Part shown: piece after piece, positions 60,689-64,000 of the stretch
Layout of the letters: each line of letters starts with the position of its first letter
How positions within the stretch are numbered: the first letter of the stretch is position 1
Assembly: GCF_937859865.1 (NCBI RefSeq)
Contig: NZ_CALMAT010000024.1
Location: 1-64,000, forward strand
Direction of reading: 5' to 3'
From: an uncultured Mucilaginibacter sp.
Lineage (GTDB): Bacteria > Bacteroidota > Bacteroidia > Sphingobacteriales > Sphingobacteriaceae
DNA length: 64,000 nucleotides
Made by a program: the position numbers and the translations under genes
The notes under the pieces: model-generated
Database searches by the model: none
What the model saw: the letters and a program-made list of their open reading frames with translations, nothing else
Told to the model about the DNA's origin: nothing

Positions 60689-60720
60689 AAAAATGGAGGA
60701 ATTTATTCTTCCATTTTTGT
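60689..60720 (+). terminator. Terminator after BLUF gene
   Basis: caaaaatggaggaa tttat tcttccatttttgttt. Confidence 0.75.
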
Positions 60721-60752
60721 TTTAGGTGGTTTTTTGGTTTTATTTAAACTGA

Positions 60753-60785
60753 TGCCACACCAAATTTTACCTGGTAAAAGAAGCA
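60753..60785. repeat. Half copy of the palindromic repeat (right arm)
   Basis: ccacaccaaattttacctggtaaaagaagcat. Confidence 0.75.
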
Positions 60786-60908
60786 TTGCGTTTTGAAGCA
60801 AAAAATATGGCAGGACATTTTTTTGAATTGTCAATCTTTTAAAAAACGTTTTGCCATAAATTCATTTTTTATAACCAAGCCCAAAAAAATTATTTGCCAA
60901 ACCATCCT

Positions 60909-63900
60909 TTAAGCCGTTGCGGTTGATTTGGCATTCCCGTTTCTTTTGGTTTGCTGGTAATCGGTTGGTGTTGTGCCAAACTGCTTCAAAAAATTCCGGC
61001 CCAAATGCGATTGTGAGCTGTAGCCTACCATCGTGGCAACTTCGTAAACTTTATAATCGCCTTCTTCCAGCAGTTGTGCCGCTACTTTTAGCCGTGTAAT
61101 GTTGATGAGTTCGTTGATGGTCAGGTTTGATATCGCTTTAACTTTTCGGTACAAAGTAGGCTTGCTCATGTTCATCAGGCCTGCGATATGCTCCACATCC
61201 AGATCGGTGTTTTGGATGTTTTTATAAATAACAGCGTTTAGTTTATCCAAAAAGTTTTCGTCGGATTTTGAGTTGGCCATACTTTTAATATGTGCCAATG
61301 GCGAACTTGCAAAATGTTCTTTGATCTTGTTGCGGTTGCTCAACAGGTTGGCAATTTGCACTTGCATGTGTTCGGGCGAAAATGGTTTTTCGATGTAAGC
61401 GTCTGCGCCAACTTCCAAGCCTTCAATTTTGCTTTGCAATGTGTTTTTGGCCGTCAGCAAAATGATCGGCATATGGCTGTGGTCAAAGTTGGTTTTAATC
61501 TGCTTGCAAAGTTCAAAACCGCTCATGCCCGGCATCATCACATCGCTGATGATCAATTGTATGTTTTCTATCTCGATCATATCCAATGCCTCTTGTCCAC
61601 TCGTCGCTTTTAGCACGGTGTACTTCTCACTTAAATCATCTGAAATAAAATCCAAAATTTCAGGGTTATCATCAACTAACAAAATTATTGGCTTCATAAA
61701 AGGTAGGTTTATATTGGTCTGGTCATTTACTATTTCTGTTTCTTCGGAATTCAGGTCAAGGTCAAACTCCTTGTCCTGATGCACCGGCAAGGTCAAAGTA
61801 AAAATATTAAGTTGGTCAACAGGTTTATTTAAAGCAAGCGCGCCTTTATGCAGTTCGGCCAGCGAGCGCGACAAAGATAAGCCAATGCCCGTTCCGATTT
61901 GTTTTTCTGTTTCTTTCAGCCTGAAAAAAGGCTCAAATATTTTTTCGCGCATTTCATAAGGGATCAAATGCCCGTCGTTCCTGATCTCGATGGTAAAAGT
62001 ACTGTCGTCCTGTTTTGGTTGCAGCAATTCTACCGATACTGTTTTTACCGCATATTTTATGGCATTGTTAAACAGGTTGCTTAGTATTTTATTGAGGGCT
62101 TCCAAATCAACATAAGCAAACAGCGGTTCTGGCGGCAATTGGAGCGTGCAGTTTAAATTCTTTTGTTCGGTAATGGGTTTAAAACTGCTAAAAATATCTT
62201 CCATCAGTTCGGTAATATTGGCTTTAACAAAGTTGAGGCTAAAACTATTGGCCTCGGTTTTCCTGAAATCAAGCAACTGGTTGGTGAGGTCGAGCAAACG
62301 GTCGGTATTTTTCTCCATGATCTTCAGGTTGTTCTGAATATCAGGAACGTGCGATGACCTGCGGATCACTTTTTCCATCGGCCCTTTAATTAAGGTCAAA
62401 GGCGTACGGATTTCGTGGGCCACATGGGTAAAAAATTCAATTTTGGCATTGTAGATTTGCTTTTCCTTATCGTTCTCCAAAATCTCAATCAGCCTTTTGT
62501 TTTTGTTTCTGGTTCTGATATGGTAACTTCTGAAGAAGTAATAAACCATGAAAATACCTAAACCGGTATAAAGGATGTAGGCAAAAGTGCTTGCCCAAAA
62601 TGGCGGGGAAATGATGATTTCGAGCCGTGCATCCTGGTCGTTCCATTTGCCGTTGCTGTTGCCCGTATTAACAATAAAGGTGTAATGCCCTGGTAAAAGC
62701 TGGGTGAAGTAAACTTTTCTGTTTGTTTTGAGGTAGTTCCAGCGGTTGTCCAGGCCCTGCATTTTGTATTTGTACTGCGTCATTTCCGGCGAGGGGTAGC
62801 TCAATGCGGCAAAATCAATACTAAAGGAAGACTGGTCGTAGTTCAGGTTGATTTTATGTGTATAAGTGATAGATTGGTTAAGCAAATTATGGTTGATGGC
62901 CACCTCTTTGTTATAAACCTGGAAACCGGTAATATAAACCGGCGCAACAAAGTTGTTTTCATGGAACGATAGCGGGTTAAAGCTTATCATCCCTTTTACG
63001 CAGCCAAAATACAAGGTGCCGTCTGCATCTTTAAAAGATGAGTTGTAGTTAAACTGGTCGCTCAGCAAGCCGTTGGCTTTGGTATAAACCTTTAAGTTTT
63101 GATTGGCCAGGCCAAGGCTGACCAAGCCGCGGCTGGTGCTTATCCACAAGTTTTTGCCCGCATCTTCCTGCATCCGGAAAACGTAGTTGCTGGGCATACC
63201 ATTGTTTACATCATAAACTTTGTATTGGTTTTTGGCAGGGTTGTATCGCCAAATACCCAGGCCTTCGGTAGCAAACCAAATTTGGTGTTGACTGTCTTCA
63301 AAAATACCGTTCACCGTACTGCTGTTTAATGCTTCTTTTACCGGGTATTTATAGTTGAGCTTGCCGCCCTGGTTTGTTTTTGGGTTAAAGTAGTAAATGC
63401 CGTCTCGCATCGTACCTACCCAAATGGTACCGTTATGGTCTTCGATCATGGAATAAACAAAATCATGGGGTGGGACGTGTTTAATTAGGGTAAAATCATG
63501 GCTTGCCGGATTGTAACGGTAAAGGCCGTAGGTGGTGCCTACGATGATTTCGCCTGTACTGGTTTTGCAAAAACAAACCACAAAACTGCTTTTCAAATCA
63601 TTAAGCTTTGGGCCTGCCAAAAAATGGCGGACAACTTTGCCCGATGGTATGTCCAAAATATCCAGTCCGCGATCAAATGTCCCTACAAACAGGTTTGGGC
63701 CATTGGCCAGTAAACCATGAATGTTGGTATTGGCAATACTGTTTTTACCGCCCGGATTATAGTGCGCCCAAGTATGTTTATCGCTGCTGAGCTTGTTGAG
63801 GCCGTTATCTTCCGTGCCAATCCAAAAATTGCCGTATTGATCTTTACAGATTTCGCGCACCACGTTCCCTTTTAAAGAGTTTCTGTCAATCCCCGGATAA

Positions 63901-63992
63901 AATTTGTTGAAAGTAGCATACTGTTTGGGGTAATAATTGACGCCGCCGAAATAAGTCCCTGCCCAAACCCCGCCTTCCAAATCATGGTACAA
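60909..63992 (-). CDS. Hybrid two-component system protein (Reg_prop, Y_Y_Y, HisKA, HATPase, receiver, AraC HTH), N-terminus beyond window
   Basis: FFTHVAHEIRTPLTLIKGPMEK, IILLVDDNPEILDFI receiver, C-terminal AraC helix DLDVEHIAGLMNMSKPTLYRKVKAISNLTINELI...VGYSSQSHLGRNFLKQFGTTPTDYQ. Confidence 0.94.
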   Translation of the reverse strand: MYHDLEGGVWAGTYFGGVNYYPKQYATFNKFYPGIDRNSLKGNVVREICKDQYGNFWIGTEDNGLNKLSSDKHTWAHYNPGGKNSIANTNIHGLLANGPNLFVGTFDRGLDILDIPSGKVVRHFLAGPKLNDLKSSFVVCFCKTSTGEIIVGTTYGLYRYNPASHDFTLIKHVPPHDFVYSMIEDHNGTIWVGTMRDGIYYFNPKTNQGGKLNYKYPVKEALNSSTVNGIFEDSQHQIWFATEGLGIWRYNPAKNQYKVYDVNNGMPSNYVFRMQEDAGKNLWISTSRGLVSLGLANQNLKVYTKANGLLSDQFNYNSSFKDADGTLYFGCVKGMISFNPLSFHENNFVAPVYITGFQVYNKEVAINHNLLNQSITYTHKINLNYDQSSFSIDFAALSYPSPEMTQYKYKMQGLDNRWNYLKTNRKVYFTQLLPGHYTFIVNTGNSNGKWNDQDARLEIIISPPFWASTFAYILYTGLGIFMVYYFFRSYHIRTRNKNKRLIEILENDKEKQIYNAKIEFFTHVAHEIRTPLTLIKGPMEKVIRRSSHVPDIQNNLKIMEKNTDRLLDLTNQLLDFRKTEANSFSLNFVKANITELMEDIFSSFKPITEQKNLNCTLQLPPEPLFAYVDLEALNKILSNLFNNAIKYAVKTVSVELLQPKQDDSTFTIEIRNDGHLIPYEMREKIFEPFFRLKETEKQIGTGIGLSLSRSLAELHKGALALNKPVDQLNIFTLTLPVHQDKEFDLDLNSEETEIVNDQTNINLPFMKPIILLVDDNPEILDFISDDLSEKYTVLKATSGQEALDMIEIENIQLIISDVMMPGMSGFELCKQIKTNFDHSHMPIILLTAKNTLQSKIEGLEVGADAYIEKPFSPEHMQVQIANLLSNRNKIKEHFASSPLAHIKSMANSKSDENFLDKLNAVIYKNIQNTDLDVEHIAGLMNMSKPTLYRKVKAISNLTINELINITRLKVAAQLLEEGDYKVYEVATMVGYSSQSHLGRNFLKQFGTTPTDYQQTKRNGNAKSTATA

Positions 63993-64000
63993 GGAGTACA

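Noticed and set aside
2893-60785. Dispersed repeats as a CRISPR array or integron attC array
   Set aside because: Copies are kilobases apart at gene boundaries, not tandem with uniform spacers; no cas genes or integron integrase seen; arms lack attC core features.

Overview
The window is a 64 kb stretch of a Bacteroidetes chromosome, probably Sphingobacteriaceae (Mucilaginibacter/Pedobacter-like). It carries two SusCD-type polysaccharide utilisation loci (PULs). One, on the minus strand at about 17-28.6 kb, has two GH13 genes and a beta-helix GH. The other, on the plus strand at about 49-59 kb, has ECF sigma, FecR, SusC, SusD, SusE and a GH76. Other content: a peptide-export locus (29-40 kb) built around a short double-glycine-leader, six-cysteine peptide with a C39-like/VKOR/thioredoxin fusion protein; a selenouridine pair (mnmH + selD); two hybrid or periplasmic-propeller sensor kinases; a BLUF protein; and a degraded accessory zone (0-17 kb) with IS1182 and Fic relics, a serine recombinase relic, an intact IS982, a DUF1778/GNAT toxin-antitoxin pair and an orphan tRNA 3' end that looks like an att site. 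The strongest unexplained signal is a dispersed palindromic repeat of about 90 bp core and about 160 bp full length. Its core is AATGCTTCTTTTACCnnnTAAAAATTGGTG...CACCAATTTTTAGGnGGTAAAAGAAGCATT and its outer arms are TTA|GRGCCTGTTTAAATTTG...CAAATTTAAACAGGCNC|TTA. I count 15 two-arm copies, one deletion derivative and several half copies. They lie at gene boundaries, recur inside the PUL operons, and in places supply start codons, stop codons or terminal codons to flanking genes. All product calls come from reading protein motifs; no database search was run.
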